A stretch of DNA of 64,000 nucleotides from Mucilaginibacter robiniae (GCF_012849215.1 NZ_CP051682.1:3348001-3412000); one strand, 5' to 3'; numbered from the stretch's first letter, positions 18,027-28,095 are shown. The notes: generated by a model from the sequence alone, not told the origin. Made by a program: numbers and translations.

Positions 18027-18986
18027 TTATTCAGCAGGTTGTAGCTTCTTTTTCTTATCGTTATTGATAGGCTGAGGCACTTTTACATAATAGCCGGTAC
18101 CATCATAAACACGCTTGCGCGGATGACTTTGGCAGGTAGTTGAGCAGCACCCTTCTAATTGCGTGCCACATTTATCACACTGCGTAAAGTGTTCATTACA
18201 TTCCGGATTGGCACAGTTAATCATCTTTTCGGTAGGCTTGCCGCAGTTGTAGCATTTTGATAATACCACCGGATTTACCGAATTTACATCAACAGCCAAG
18301 CGGTTGTCAAACACGTAGCACTTGCCTTCAAAATCTTCGCCGCCTACTTCTTTGCCGTATTTGATGATGCCGCCATGCAACTGGTACACATTCTCGAAGC
18401 CTTCGTGCAACAGTAAGGCCGATGCTTTTTCGCATTTGATGCCACCGGTACAGTAGGTTAAAATTTTCTTATCCTTAAACTGAGCCAGCTCGTTTATTTT
18501 AGCCGGAAAGTCACGGAAGTTTTCAATATCCAGCGTTACCGCGTTTTTAAATTTACCTAACGAGTGTTCGTAGTTCGAGCGTACATCAAGAACAACTACA
18601 TCGTCTAGGTCTTTCATCGCCAAAAACTCAGCGGGTTCTAGGTGTTTGCCGGTTTGCTTTTGCGGGTTAATGAGGTTAGGGTTACGCAGGCCGGAGTGTA
18701 CAATCTCTTCCTTGTAGCGCACATGCATTTTTACAAACGAAGGCTCATCCACATCGTCAATCTTAAACTCAGTATGTGCAAAGCGCTCGTCGGCGTGTAC
18801 CGTATCCATGTACGTTTTACAAGCTTCCGGCGTTCCGGATACTGTTCCGTTCAAGCCTTCCTCAGCCACAATAATACGACCGGTTAAACCTAAGCTTTTA
18901 CAAAATTTTAAATGATCGGCAGCAAATTGCTCCGCATCAGCTATTGTTGAATAACAATAATACAGTAGGGTTTGATATTTTGCCAT
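18027..18986 (-). CDS. trhO: tRNA uridine(34) hydroxylase TrhO (rhodanese family)
   Basis: This 319-residue protein matches the YceA/TrhO family, which makes 5-hydroxyuridine at the wobble position of certain tRNAs using oxygen. It has an N-terminal acylphosphatase-like domain (residues 1-95) and a rhodanese domain with catalytic C179 (TYCTGGIKCEKA) and the family phrase QLHGGIIKYG. A C-terminal cysteine-rich segment (CYNCGKP, CANPEC, CDKCG, CCSTTC) resembles a zinc-binding extension. The protein is cytoplasmic and the gene appears monocistronic. Confidence 0.9.
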   Translation of the reverse strand: MAKYQTLLYYCYSTIADAEQFAADHLKFCKSLGLTGRIIVAEEGLNGTVSGTPEACKTYMDTVHADERFAHTEFKIDDVDEPSFVKMHVRYKEEIVHSGLRNPNLINPQKQTGKHLEPAEFLAMKDLDDVVVLDVRSNYEHSLGKFKNAVTLDIENFRDFPAKINELAQFKDKKILTYCTGGIKCEKASALLLHEGFENVYQLHGGIIKYGKEVGGEDFEGKCYVFDNRLAVDVNSVNPVVLSKCYNCGKPTEKMINCANPECNEHFTQCDKCGTQLEGCCSTTCQSHPRKRVYDGTGYYVKVPQPINNDKKKKLQPAE

Positions 18987-19096
18987 AAAACATTAATACT
19001 GCTGCAAACAGCGTTAAATGAGCCGCAAAGATACGCATTCGCGGTTAAAATTTTGTGTTGAAGCAAAGTAAAAGCTGCTTGCCAAGCTGTAAATCT

Positions 19097-19104
19097 TATA
19101 TTTG
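19097..19104 (+). promoter_or_regulatory. -7 promoter element upstream of TlpA-like gene
   Basis: TATATTTG matches TAnnTTTG, 78 bp before the chosen ATG at 19183. A TTG at 19079-19081 is closer than the usual -33 distance, so the call is tentative. Confidence 0.35.
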
Positions 19105-19182
19105 TAGTAGCATAGCTTTCAGGCTAATAACAATACCTTCAAGTTTTCAGCGTTAATGCCTGTAGCTTATTTTAATAATAGC

Positions 19183-20328
19183 ATGTTTAAAAAAATATCT
19201 CTTTTGGCCGCAGCCTTCTTGCCTTTGGCTGTAGCGGCTCAAACTCCTGAAAATTTTACTTTAAGTGGTAAGCTAAGCAACATAACTCAGCCGCTTAAAG
19301 CTTATATGGTTTACCAATATGGGGCTACCAACGTTATTGATTCGGCTACCTTAGTGAATGGCAGCTTTCAGTTTTCAGGACAGGTATTAAACCCGGTAAA
19401 TGCGGTTATGGCACTCGATCATAAAGGTGTGGGCTTTTCACATTTGAACGGGAGAGACGATATTTTAAGTTTTTACTTGGAAAAAGGTAACATTGTGCTT
19501 TCCGGAACCGACTCGCTAGCCAAAGCTAAAATAGCGGGTTCGCCTATTAATGATGAAAATGCACAGCTGCAAGCCAGCTTGGGCCTGATCAATGCCCGTG
19601 CTAAAAAATTGTATGCCGATGCACAAGCAGCTCCGGCAGCACAGCAGCAGTCCGTTGCTTACCAGAACCAATTACAGGCTAACCTGAAGGTTCTGCAAAA
19701 GCAGCAGGAAGATGTGTTAAAGAACTTTGTAGCCACTCATAAAAACAGTTATTTAAGCTTGATGGCGCTAAGCTCGTTAGGTAACCCCAATGCTGATGTG
19801 AGCGGTTTAGAACCCTTGTATGAAGGTTTGAGCCAAAACCTGAAAGATACAGAAGCCGGTAAGCTATTACATCAGTCACTTGCTGGTTTAAAGGCTACTG
19901 CTATTGGTACCCAGGCTCCTGATTTTACGCAGCCTGATGTGAATGGTAAGCCAGTATCATTATCTTCCTTTAAGGGTAAATATGTGCTGATTGATTTTTG
20001 GGCTTCCTGGTGCCCGCCTTGCCGTCAGGAGAACCCGAATGTGGTACGCGTGTTTAACAAATACAAAACCAAGAACTTTACGATTTTGGGTGTATCGCTT
20101 GATCGGCCCGGCGCTAAAGAAGCCTGGCAGCAGGCCGTTAAAAGCGATGGCTTAACCTGGACTCAGGTATCAGACCTGAAGTACTGGCAAAATGAAGCTG
20201 CTGCTCTTTACAAGGTGCAATCTATCCCGCAAAACTTTTTAATTGATCCCAGCGGAAAAATCATTGCCAAAAACTTGCGCGGTGAAGATTTAGAGGCTAA
20301 ACTAGCCGAGCTATTTGGTAAAATATAG
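19183..20328 (+). CDS. TlpA-like thioredoxin with N-terminal DUF4369 domain
   Basis: The start at 19183 (MFKKISLL) gives a clean signal peptide ending VAAQ; an ATG at 19156 would add nine residues ahead of it. The mature protein has a DUF4369 beta domain, a helical linker with Gln/Ala-rich coiled coil (about 125-185), and an AhpC/TlpA thioredoxin domain. The redox motif WCPPC (C277, C280) and cis-Pro IPQNF are present. It is exported and probably keeps periplasmic or envelope thiols reduced. This architecture is common in Bacteroidota, where many paralogues exist. Confidence 0.87.
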   Translation: MFKKISLLAAAFLPLAVAAQTPENFTLSGKLSNITQPLKAYMVYQYGATNVIDSATLVNGSFQFSGQVLNPVNAVMALDHKGVGFSHLNGRDDILSFYLEKGNIVLSGTDSLAKAKIAGSPINDENAQLQASLGLINARAKKLYADAQAAPAAQQQSVAYQNQLQANLKVLQKQQEDVLKNFVATHKNSYLSLMALSSLGNPNADVSGLEPLYEGLSQNLKDTEAGKLLHQSLAGLKATAIGTQAPDFTQPDVNGKPVSLSSFKGKYVLIDFWASWCPPCRQENPNVVRVFNKYKTKNFTILGVSLDRPGAKEAWQQAVKSDGLTWTQVSDLKYWQNEAAALYKVQSIPQNFLIDPSGKIIAKNLRGEDLEAKLAELFGKI

Positions 20329-20350
20329 ATTTCCCAAGAAGGTATTTTAA

Positions 20351-20398
20351 AAAAAGAAGAAGCCCTGCTTATTGTAGTAAGTAGGGCTTCTTCTTTTT
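20351..20398. terminator. Bidirectional hairpin terminator
   Basis: Arms AAAAGAAGAAGCCCT and AGGGCTTCTTCTTTT enclose a 16-nt loop between the convergent TlpA-like and amidohydrolase genes. Confidence 0.8.
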
Positions 20399-20416
20399 AT
20401 GGATAGTAATGCTACT

Positions 20417-21598
20417 TTAATTACCTAACTGTTTAATAGCCATATAGGCCATTAAACCAGTACTGATGCCTAAAGCACTTTCTTCTACATCAAAAGTAGG
20501 GGTGTGTACCGAAGAAGTAATGCCCCGACTTTCGTTACGGGTACCTAGACGGTAAAAACAGCTATCAGCCACTTGTGAGTAATAAGCAAAATCTTCGGCT
20601 GCCATCCAGATATCTAGATCCAACACGTTTTCTTTACCTAAGTAATCTTCGGCATAACCCCGTACAGAAGCGGTTAGTTTTTCTTCATTAATCAGGAAAG
20701 GGTAGCCGCGCATGATGTTAAAATCGCAGCTACCGCCCATGCTTTCGGCTATACCTTCGGCCATTTTCTTCATGCGACGGTGTGCTTCATCACGCCATTT
20801 TTCATCCATGGTACGGAAAGTGCCTTCCAGGTACACCTCATTTGGGATAACGTTGGTAGCCCCATTGGCAATTACTTTACCGAAGGATAGAACGGACGGA
20901 CTTTTGGGGTCGGCAAAGCGGCTTACTACTTGTTGTAAAGCAGTTAAGATGTGTGCCGTAATAATAACCGGGTCAATATTTTGCTGTGGCTGCGCACCGT
21001 GGCCGCCTTTGCCTTTTACAGTAACATAAATTTCGTCGGTAGAGGCCATGTATTTACCAGCTCGGAAACCTACCTGGCCGGCATCAATTAACGGCATTAC
21101 ATGCTGACCAATTACCGCTTGCGGTTTGGGGTTTTCCAATACGCCTTCTTTAATCATCAGGCTGGCACCACCAGGCAGCTTTTCTTCTGCAGGTTGAAAG
21201 ATGAATTTGATAGTTCCGGCAAAATCATCTTTTAACTGGCTGAGTATAGTAGCTGTGCCCAGCAAAGAGGCCGTATGTGCATCATGCCCGCAGGCGTGCA
21301 TTACGCCGGGGTTCTGTGATTTATAAGGCACATCATTTGCTTCCGTAATGGGCAGCGCATCCATATCGGCACGTAGGGCAACTACTTGTTCGGAGGGCTT
21401 GGTTCCTTTCAGTAAGCCTACAATGCCGTTATCGGCCATCCGGATGTAAGGAATATTTAGTTCATCCAAACGGGTTGCAACATAAACAGAGGTGGCTGTT
21501 TCATGGAAAGATAATTCCGGGTGACTATGTAAATGCCGACGGTTGGCCACTACCTCATTGAAAATATTTTGCGATAGCTCTTGTATTTTTTCTTTCAT
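20417..21598 (-). CDS. M20-family metal-dependent amidohydrolase
   Basis: The 393-residue enzyme has RADMDALPI, HACGHDAHTA, QPAEE with the general-base Glu, and a final H in SSVHTPTFDV, all typical of the M20D group (N-acyl-amino acid hydrolases such as hippurate or IAA-amino acid hydrolases). A dimerisation domain occupies about residues 180-290. The ATG at 21598 shares a base with the TGA of the upstream SPOR gene (TGATG), so the two are translationally coupled. A GTG one codon upstream is possible. The acyl group cleaved is not predictable. Confidence 0.9.
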   Translation of the reverse strand: MKEKIQELSQNIFNEVVANRRHLHSHPELSFHETATSVYVATRLDELNIPYIRMADNGIVGLLKGTKPSEQVVALRADMDALPITEANDVPYKSQNPGVMHACGHDAHTASLLGTATILSQLKDDFAGTIKFIFQPAEEKLPGGASLMIKEGVLENPKPQAVIGQHVMPLIDAGQVGFRAGKYMASTDEIYVTVKGKGGHGAQPQQNIDPVIITAHILTALQQVVSRFADPKSPSVLSFGKVIANGATNVIPNEVYLEGTFRTMDEKWRDEAHRRMKKMAEGIAESMGGSCDFNIMRGYPFLINEEKLTASVRGYAEDYLGKENVLDLDIWMAAEDFAYYSQVADSCFYRLGTRNESRGITSSVHTPTFDVEESALGISTGLMAYMAIKQLGN

Positions 21599-22086
21599 CA
21601 CTGGGGCGTTGAGGTATCCAAATTAGGTGGATTTATTTTTTCTGATATCACAAATAAACTAATGAATTTGCCTTGCATACTTTGCATTAGTTTAACAGCT
21701 TCCAGCCGGGTGCGGAAATCACCGGCTTTTACTTTGAAATTCGGTTCACGATAGCTAATATACGTACGAATATCCGGATGTTCTTGCTGAAATTTATTTT
21801 GAGCATTAAATGCATCTTTACGGCTGGAACCTGAAAAAAATTGTATCCGGTAGCCATAAGCCGACATTAACCCGCCTGTTTTGCTGCCTGCCCGGTTCCT
21901 GCTATACCGATGTGCAATCAAGGTATCAACACGTGAATCTTTAATGATTTCCAAGTGGCCCCGGCTTTGGGCACGGGCTGTTGATAAGCCAACTAATAAA
22001 AACAAGGAAGTTATAACAACTTTACTCACCTTGTTGTAACCCTTAAATTGTTGAAGCAAAGTTGAAACGGGTTCTGTTAATTTCAT
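21598..22086 (-). CDS. Exported SPOR-domain protein
   Basis: From the ATG at 22086 (MKLTEP) the product is about 162 residues. It has an N-terminal hydrophobic segment ending STARAQ, probably a signal peptide. The C-terminal domain runs from YRIQFFSGSSRKDA to RLEAVKLMQ and matches the SPOR fold, which binds denuded peptidoglycan glycan strands. A further upstream ATG at 22122 would place coding sequence inside a dispersed repeat, which argues for the shorter form. It lies between secA and the amidohydrolase on the same strand. Confidence 0.78.
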   Translation of the reverse strand: MKLTEPVSTLLQQFKGYNKVSKVVITSLFLLVGLSTARAQSRGHLEIIKDSRVDTLIAHRYSRNRAGSKTGGLMSAYGYRIQFFSGSSRKDAFNAQNKFQQEHPDIRTYISYREPNFKVKAGDFRTRLEAVKLMQSMQGKFISLFVISEKINPPNLDTSTPQ

Positions 22087-22101
22087 TTTGTATAATAACA
22101 C

Positions 22102-22179
22102 CATTGCGAGATACAAAGCCATTGTTGAACTAGGTAAGCTTAATCAGCCTGCATAGCAATTGCTTCGTACCTCGCAATG
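22102..22179. repeat. Inverted pair of a dispersed CATTGCGAG-type repeat
   Basis: Two 23-nt arms (22102-22124 and 22157-22179) match at 20 of 23 positions in inverted orientation. Each begins CATTGCGAGRTACRAAGC. The 78-bp palindrome fills the gap between the secA stop and the SPOR-gene start. Similar words are familiar as small dispersed repeats in several bacterial genomes. Confidence 0.6.
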
Positions 22180-22206
22180 AGGTTTATGAATTATGTTGTT
22201 AACCTT

Positions 22207-25200
22207 TTATGCGCCGTGGCAATTTTTGAATTTTTTGCCGCTACCGCATGGACAAGGATCATTACGACCAGCTTTCTGCTCTGCTTTTACCGGGCTTTGT
22301 TTTTGCAGTTCCTGCAAATCTTCTACCGGTACGCCGTTGCTTTCAGTTACCATTTCAGGTTTAGAAACACGCATTTTGCGCATATCTGTTTTAGGCTCAG
22401 GCCGTGCTTCGCGCACTTCTTCCGGCGCTTGCTGAATCGGAATGCCACCTCTAAACAAGAAGCTTACCAGCTCTTTATTCACTTGAGCCAGCATTTGGCG
22501 GAACAGTTCAAAAGCTTCGAACTTATAAACCAGCAATGGATCTTTCTGCTCGTAAACTGCATTTTGTACCGATTGCTTCAATTCGTCCATTTCACGCAGG
22601 TGCTCTTTCCAAGCATCGTCAATCAGGTACAAGGCAACGTTCTTTTCAAACGATTTGAACACTTCCAGACCATGATTGTCTACCGCTTTTTTCAACGGAA
22701 CAGCTACTTGTATGCCATGTACGCCATCAGTAAACGGCACGATGATATTTTCTACATATTCGCCGCGGGTATCAAATACATCACGCAATACCGGGTAAGC
22801 CTGTTCGGCAATTGCTTCGGTTTTGCGGTGATAGAAATCACTAACCGCATGGAAGGCAGCTTCTACCAGTTTGGCTAGGTTAGCGCCGGCAAATTCTTCT
22901 TGAGAAATTTCCGGATCAACCGAGAACAAACGAATCATTTCCATTTGGAAACCTTCGTAGTTGTTAGATTCTTTGTACTCCGTAACTACGTCTTCTACCA
23001 CATCATAAACAGTGTTGTTCAGATCCACATCCAAGCGTTCACCGAACAGCGCGTTACGACGTTTAGCATAAACTACTGTACGTTGTGAGTTCATGACATC
23101 ATCATACTCCAGCAAGCGTTTACGAATACCAAAGTTGTTTTCTTCTACCTTCTTCTGTGCTCGCTCGATAGATTTGGTAATCATGGAGTGCTGAATAACC
23201 TCGCCTTCCTCAATACCCATACGCACCATCAGGCTAGATATACGCTCTGAACCAAATAAACGCATCAAGTTATCTTCCAACGATACGAAGAACTGAGAAG
23301 AACCCGGGTCACCTTGACGACCGGCACGACCACGCAACTGGCGGTCAACGCGGCGCGATTCATGGCGCTCGGTACCTACAATGGCTAAACCGCCGGCTTC
23401 CTTAACGCCTGGGCCTAATTTAATATCGGTACCACGACCAGCCATGTTGGTAGCAATGGTTACAGTTCCTGTTTTACCAGCTTCAGCCACAATGTCGGCC
23501 TCTTTCTGGTGCATCTTAGCATTCAGTACGTTATGTTTGATGCCGCGCAGTTTCAGCATACGGCTCAATAATTCTGATATTTCAACCGAAGTAGTACCTA
23601 CCAGTACCGGGCGGCCAGCTTGTGTTAGTTTCACAATCTCGTCGGCTACGGCATTGTATTTTTCACGCATGGTGCGGTACACCAAATCCTGGCGGTCATC
23701 ACGGTGTATAGGTGTATTGGTTGGTATTTCAACCACGTCCAGCTTGTAAATTTCCCAGAACTCACCCGCTTCTGTAACGGCAGTACCCGTCATGCCACAA
23801 AGTTTGTGGTACATCCGGAAGTAATTTTGCAGGGTAATGGTGGCAAAAGTTTGGGTAGCATCTTCTACCTTCACGTTCTCTTTTGCTTCAATAGCCTGGT
23901 GTAAGCCATCAGAATAGCGGCGACCATCCAGCACACGGCCGGTTTGCTCGTCCACAATCTTTACCTTGCCTTCATCCAGAATATACTCAGTATCTTTCTC
24001 GAACAGGGTATAAGCTTTCAGTAACTGGTTAACAGAGTGAATACGCTCTGACTTGATCGAGAAATCGCGCATCAGCTCATCTTTATGAGCAATTTTTTCT
24101 TCGCTGCTTAAGCTTGATTTTTCAATATTGGCGATTTCAGTACCCACATCAGGCATCACAAAGAAGTGCGGATCTTCACCTGAAGCGGTAATCAACTCAA
24201 TACCTTTTTCCGTTAATTCAACGGAGTTGTTTTTTTCGTCAATCACAAAGAACAGTTCGGTATCAACCTTCGGCATTTCTTTGCCTTGGTCTTGCAGATA
24301 GTAGTTCTCTGTTTTTTGTAAAACGGTTTTATTGGCGCCTTCGCTTAAGTACTTAATTAAAGCTTTGCTTTTTGGCAAACCGCGGTGTGCACGTAATAAA
24401 GCTAAACCACCTTGATCGCTGCCGGTTTTGCCTTCAGCAATTTGTTTTTTAGCTTCGTTCAAGGCCGTGTTAATATAAGTCTTCTGGGCATTCACCAAAC
24501 GCTCAATGCGTGGTTTCAGCATGTAAAACTCATGCTCATCACCACGTGGTATAGGGCCTGATATAATTAAAGGTGTACGGGCATCGTCAATTAAAACGGA
24601 GTCAACCTCATCCACCATAGCAAAATGCAATTTGCGCTGTACCAGTTCTTCCGGCGAGCGTGTCATATTGTCACGCAGGTAGTCAAAACCAAATTCGTTA
24701 TTGGTACCAAAGGTAATATCAGCCAAGTAAGCATTACGGCGCTCCGGCGAGTTAGGCTCGTGTTTATCAATACAATCTACCGATAAACCATGAAACTCAT
24801 ACAGTGGTCCCATCCATTCCGAGTCACGTCGGGCCAGGTAGTCGTTCACAGTTACAATGTGTACGCCTTGTCCGGCTAGCGCGTTCAGGTAAGCAGGTAG
24901 GGTCGCTACCAGGGTTTTACCTTCACCTGTAGCCATCTCAGCAATTTTACCGCTGTGCAATACAGTCCCACCTATCAGCTGTACATCATAATGCACCATG
25001 TTCCAGGTAACCTGATTACCGGCAGCTTTCCAGGTGTTGCTATGCAAAGCTTTATCGCCTTTAATAGTTACGTTACCTTTAAAAGCAGCTAACTGGCGGT
25101 CAAACTCGCTAGCAGTTACTTCAATAGCTGGGTTGTTGGCAAAACGGCGAGATGTTTCTTTAACTACAGCAAAAGCTTCAGGCAGTATATCTAATAAGAT

Positions 25201-25506
25201 AACTTCCAGCTCTTTGTTGCGGTCTTTTTCCAGTTTATCAATACGGCTGTATAACTCAACTTTTTCGTTAACATCCATATCAGGTTGGCTTTCCACATTG
25301 TTTTTAATGGCAGTAATCTGCTCATCAATAGCGGCTAAGCCTTGCTGTATTCTTTCTTTAAAATTTATGGTTTTCTCCCGCAGTTCATCATTGCTGATAC
25401 CTTCGAGCTTGGCAAATTCGCTTTTTATTTTTTCTATCAGGGGTTGGATGGCTTTTACATCCCGATCTGATTTGCTTCCAAAAAGCTTACTGATAAATCC
25501 TAACAT
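22207..25506 (-). CDS. secA: Preprotein translocase ATPase SecA
   Basis: At 1099 residues this has the longer Bacteroidota form of SecA. The Walker A motif is in [17 protein letters not shown] (around residue 195), DEVDSVLID forms the Walker B/DEAD box, and the helicase motif III-VI region includes [13 protein letters not shown] and [13 protein letters not shown]. The C-terminal zinc finger [12 protein letters not shown] is intact and binds SecB or ribosomes. The extra length lies mainly in the nucleotide-binding region around residues 330-430. It drives protein export through SecYEG at the inner membrane. Downstream on the same strand are the SPOR and amidohydrolase genes, separated by a palindromic repeat. 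Confidence 0.97.
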   Translation of the reverse strand: MLGFISKLFGSKSDRDVKAIQPLIEKIKSEFAKLEGISNDELREKTINFKERIQQGLAAIDEQITAIKNNVESQPDMDVNEKVELYSRIDKLEKDRNKELEVILLDILPEAFAVVKETSRRFANNPAIEVTASEFDRQLAAFKGNVTIKGDKALHSNTWKAAGNQVTWNMVHYDVQLIGGTVLHSGKIAEMATGEGKTLVATLPAYLNALAGQGVHIVTVNDYLARRDSEWMGPLYEFHGLSVDCIDKHEPNSPERRNAYLADITFGTNNEFGFDYLRDNMTRSPEELVQRKLHFAMVDEVDSVLIDDARTPLIISGPIPRGDEHEFYMLKPRIERLVNAQKTYINTALNEAKKQIAEGKTGSDQGGLALLRAHRGLPKSKALIKYLSEGANKTVLQKTENYYLQDQGKEMPKVDTELFFVIDEKNNSVELTEKGIELITASGEDPHFFVMPDVGTEIANIEKSSLSSEEKIAHKDELMRDFSIKSERIHSVNQLLKAYTLFEKDTEYILDEGKVKIVDEQTGRVLDGRRYSDGLHQAIEAKENVKVEDATQTFATITLQNYFRMYHKLCGMTGTAVTEAGEFWEIYKLDVVEIPTNTPIHRDDRQDLVYRTMREKYNAVADEIVKLTQAGRPVLVGTTSVEISELLSRMLKLRGIKHNVLNAKMHQKEADIVAEAGKTGTVTIATNMAGRGTDIKLGPGVKEAGGLAIVGTERHESRRVDRQLRGRAGRQGDPGSSQFFVSLEDNLMRLFGSERISSLMVRMGIEEGEVIQHSMITKSIERAQKKVEENNFGIRKRLLEYDDVMNSQRTVVYAKRRNALFGERLDVDLNNTVYDVVEDVVTEYKESNNYEGFQMEMIRLFSVDPEISQEEFAGANLAKLVEAAFHAVSDFYHRKTEAIAEQAYPVLRDVFDTRGEYVENIIVPFTDGVHGIQVAVPLKKAVDNHGLEVFKSFEKNVALYLIDDAWKEHLREMDELKQSVQNAVYEQKDPLLVYKFEAFELFRQMLAQVNKELVSFLFRGGIPIQQAPEEVREARPEPKTDMRKMRVSKPEMVTESNGVPVEDLQELQKQSPVKAEQKAGRNDPCPCGSGKKFKNCHGA

Positions 25507-25602
25507 GTTTAATCTGATATAATCTTGCTATCCCAACAATTACGCCAATGGCAAACAAAAGCCATTATGACAGGTAAAGGTACGTTTTTTAAAAGACAGA
25601 GA

Positions 25603-25689
25603 CAAGAATCAGGGGTTAAGAACCCATACTTTATTGAAAACACGGGTACCCATCATGCCACAAAAACTTGATTCTTGGCTCTTGATTCT
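25603..25689. repeat. Short direct and inverted CTTGATTCT repeats
   Basis: CTTGATTCT occurs twice in tandem (25668-25676 and 25681-25689), and CAAGAATCA (25603-25611) is the inverse of TGATTCTTG at 25669-25677. They lie in the 203-bp divergent gap between secA and purD. Confidence 0.45.
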
Positions 25690-25709
25690 AAAGCACTATC
25701 TTTACCGGC

Positions 25710-26984
25710 ATGAATATCCTGCTTATTGGTTCGGGCGGGCGCGAAAGCGCTTTTGCCTGGAAACTATCTCAAAGCCCACGGTGCAGTCAGCTTTTTATTG
25801 CACCCGGTAATGCTGGTACAGGCGCGTACGGCACGAATGTAAATTTAAAGGTTACCGACTTTGAAGGCATCAAAGCCTTCGTGTTGGCAAACGGCATTAA
25901 CCTGGTGGTAGTAGGGCCCGAAGAACCTTTGGTAAAAGGTATTCATGATTTCTTTTTGGCCGATGAGCAATTAAAAAGCATTCCTGTAATTGGTCCGCAA
26001 CAACAAGCCGCACAACTGGAAGGCAGCAAAGATTTTTCAAAACAATTTATGCAGCGGCATAACGTTCCAACCGCAGCTTCACGCACCTTTACACGTGATA
26101 CTTTGCAGGAAGGGTTTGATTATCTGGCAACCGCCGGTTTGCCGGTAGTATTAAAGGCCGACGGTTTAGCCGCAGGTAAAGGTGTATTGATTTGCCTGAG
26201 TTTGCAAGAAGCTCAACAAGAGTTAATTGCTATGCTCACCGAGGCTAAATTTGGTGAAGCGAGCTCGAAAGTAGTGGTAGAGCAGTTTTTACAAGGCATT
26301 GAGTTATCGGTATTCGTGCTGACTGATGGCAATACTTATAAAATATTACCAGAGGCTAAAGATTATAAACGGATAGGCGAGGGCGATACCGGTTTAAATA
26401 CTGGTGGTATGGGCTCGGTTTCACCAGTACCGTTTGCTGATGCAGAATTCATGCAGAAAGTAGAGCAACGCATTGTAATTCCGACGGTAGAAGGTTTGAA
26501 ACAGGAAGCTATACCTTACCAAGGGTTCATTTTTATTGGACTGATGAACTGTGATGGTGAACCTTATGTAATTGAATACAACTGCCGCATGGGCGACCCG
26601 GAAACGGAAAGTGTGCTACCACGTATTGAAAGCGACCTGCTGGATTTGTTGATGGGCGTGGCTGAAGGTAATTTACAGGAGAAGGAATTGAAAATTTCTG
26701 ATAAAATTGCGGCTACCGTAGTTTGTGTAGCTGGTGGTTACCCTGGCGAGTACCTCAAAAATAAAGTAATCAGTGGGTTAGATAATGTACGCGGTTCTGT
26801 AGCTTTCCATGCAGGTACAGGCATGCAGGGGGATGAGGTAATTACCACAGGTGGCCGTGTGTTGGCCGTTACTTGTTTACAGAACGATATGTTTACTGCC
26901 TTGCAACAAGCCACGCTGGATGCCAGCCGCATTTATTACGATGGCAAATACTTCCGGAAAGATATTGGTTTTGATTTGATTTAG
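25710..26984 (+). CDS. purD: Phosphoribosylamine-glycine ligase PurD
   Basis: The 424-residue ATP-grasp enzyme joins glycine to phosphoribosylamine in the second step of purine synthesis. Visible motifs are GSGGRESAFAWKL at the N-terminus (the usual GGREHA has Ser for His here), GPEEPLVKGIHD, LKADGLAAGKGV in the ATP-grasp domain and the active-site phrase YNCRMGDPETE. Length is normal. It is a single gene, divergent from secA and ended by a strong bidirectional terminator. Confidence 0.96.
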   Translation: MNILLIGSGGRESAFAWKLSQSPRCSQLFIAPGNAGTGAYGTNVNLKVTDFEGIKAFVLANGINLVVVGPEEPLVKGIHDFFLADEQLKSIPVIGPQQQAAQLEGSKDFSKQFMQRHNVPTAASRTFTRDTLQEGFDYLATAGLPVVLKADGLAAGKGVLICLSLQEAQQELIAMLTEAKFGEASSKVVVEQFLQGIELSVFVLTDGNTYKILPEAKDYKRIGEGDTGLNTGGMGSVSPVPFADAEFMQKVEQRIVIPTVEGLKQEAIPYQGFIFIGLMNCDGEPYVIEYNCRMGDPETESVLPRIESDLLDLLMGVAEGNLQEKELKISDKIAATVVCVAGGYPGEYLKNKVISGLDNVRGSVAFHAGTGMQGDEVITTGGRVLAVTCLQNDMFTALQQATLDASRIYYDGKYFRKDIGFDLI

Positions 26985-27015
26985 AATGACAAACTTATAG
27001 TTGCAACATTTATAC

Positions 27016-27058
27016 AAAAGAAAAGCGATGTACCCACAGGTACATCGCTTTTCTTTTT
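27016..27058. terminator. Bidirectional hairpin terminator
   Basis: Arms AAAAGAAAAGCGATGTAC and GTACATCGCTTTTCTTTT are nearly perfect, with a short loop, between the convergent purD and desaturase genes. Confidence 0.85.
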
Positions 27059-27078
27059 GCTAGTAAGTCTATGCCAAA

Positions 27079-28095
27079 TTAGGCTTCCACGCTTACGTTA
27101 GGTTTTATGTTTTGCAGCTCAACCGCTTTAGGTGGTGCTATTTTGCCGCGGTTGGAACGTGCCGTACGCGAAAAAACAGACAATTCACGGTTGAATAAGA
27201 ATTCAAACAATAACCGCGTATAAGATGTGTGATAACCTAAAGTTTCATAATGATTATCGGCTAATGCTTTAATTTTCGGCAGATTGTTCCAAGGGATAGA
27301 TGGAAAATCATGGTGCTCGTTGTGGTAGCCTACGTTCAGGTTAAACGCATTCAGGCGGCCATAGTAGCTCTTGGTTTCCTGTTCGCCATGTGTTAAAAAG
27401 TGTTCCTGAATCCAGCGGGCGCCCAGCGGGTGCAAGCCTACCGAAAAGAAGAAGCTTAAGGTTAAATACAGAATGGCTTTAGCACCTAAAAAGTACACCA
27501 CCAAGCCCACAAAGCTTAATTGTACCGCCCAGTTTACCAAAGTCCAGGCGTCAAATAGTTTAATTTCTTTTAACCGGAACGGGCGCAAAGCCTGAAATAC
27601 CGGATAAAACAACAGCCACATGGCTTTACCAAAGCTAGAGTTGTTAATTAAACGGGCCTCCCAATGGAACGGCATATCAGCATCTAAAGCTTCCACCCCT
27701 TGATATGCGTGATGTTTTAGGTGATATTTTTGGAAAGATACTGAACTAGGCACCATTAATGGCAGGTTTGCCAACATGCCTGACCAGGTATTCAAAGTTT
27801 TATTTTTGAATAACAAATTGTGTGAACATTCATGAATACACACAAACAAAGTGTGGCAGGCAAAAGCGCCAATACCATAAGCAGCTAAAGCAATCCACCA
27901 CCAGGCTACATCTTTTAAAGCCCAAGCCATTACAATTTGTAAGCCTACGCAAAAGGCAATAATAAAAATGGTGTAAGGATTGCGGCCAATTAACTGCCTA
28001 ATTTCGGGATGTTGTTTAATAATTGTTTTAGTACGGTGCTTGTGCGGTTCACTCTCATCAGACCAACGGAAGCTCTTCTTTTTTGCTATCAGCAT
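27079..28095 (-). CDS. Membrane fatty-acyl desaturase resembling sphingolipid delta-4 desaturase (DEGS-like)
   Basis: The 338-residue di-iron enzyme has three His boxes: HECSHN (88-92), HLKHH (125-129) and HNEHH (258-262), set among four or more membrane helices. Beyond the boxes it carries phrases recalled from animal and fungal sphingolipid delta-4 desaturases. These are an N-terminal FxWxDExxPHxxR and PEIRQL, then GMLANLP, YHLKHHAYQG, and YYGRLNAFNLNVGYHNEHHDFPSIP. A role in introducing a double bond into the long-chain base or ceramide is therefore likely, and fits a group known for membrane sphingolipids. The comparison is from memory; a plain acyl-lipid desaturase remains the alternative. 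Confidence 0.8.
   Translation of the reverse strand: MLIAKKKSFRWSDESEPHKHRTKTIIKQHPEIRQLIGRNPYTIFIIAFCVGLQIVMAWALKDVAWWWIALAAYGIGAFACHTLFVCIHECSHNLLFKNKTLNTWSGMLANLPLMVPSSVSFQKYHLKHHAYQGVEALDADMPFHWEARLINNSSFGKAMWLLFYPVFQALRPFRLKEIKLFDAWTLVNWAVQLSFVGLVVYFLGAKAILYLTLSFFFSVGLHPLGARWIQEHFLTHGEQETKSYYGRLNAFNLNVGYHNEHHDFPSIPWNNLPKIKALADNHYETLGYHTSYTRLLFEFLFNRELSVFSRTARSNRGKIAPPKAVELQNIKPNVSVEA

Noticed and set aside
22177..22878. 233-residue plus-strand frame rich in Phe and Arg opposite secA
   Set aside because: It lies wholly opposite the well-supported C-terminal part of secA and has no recognisable domain.
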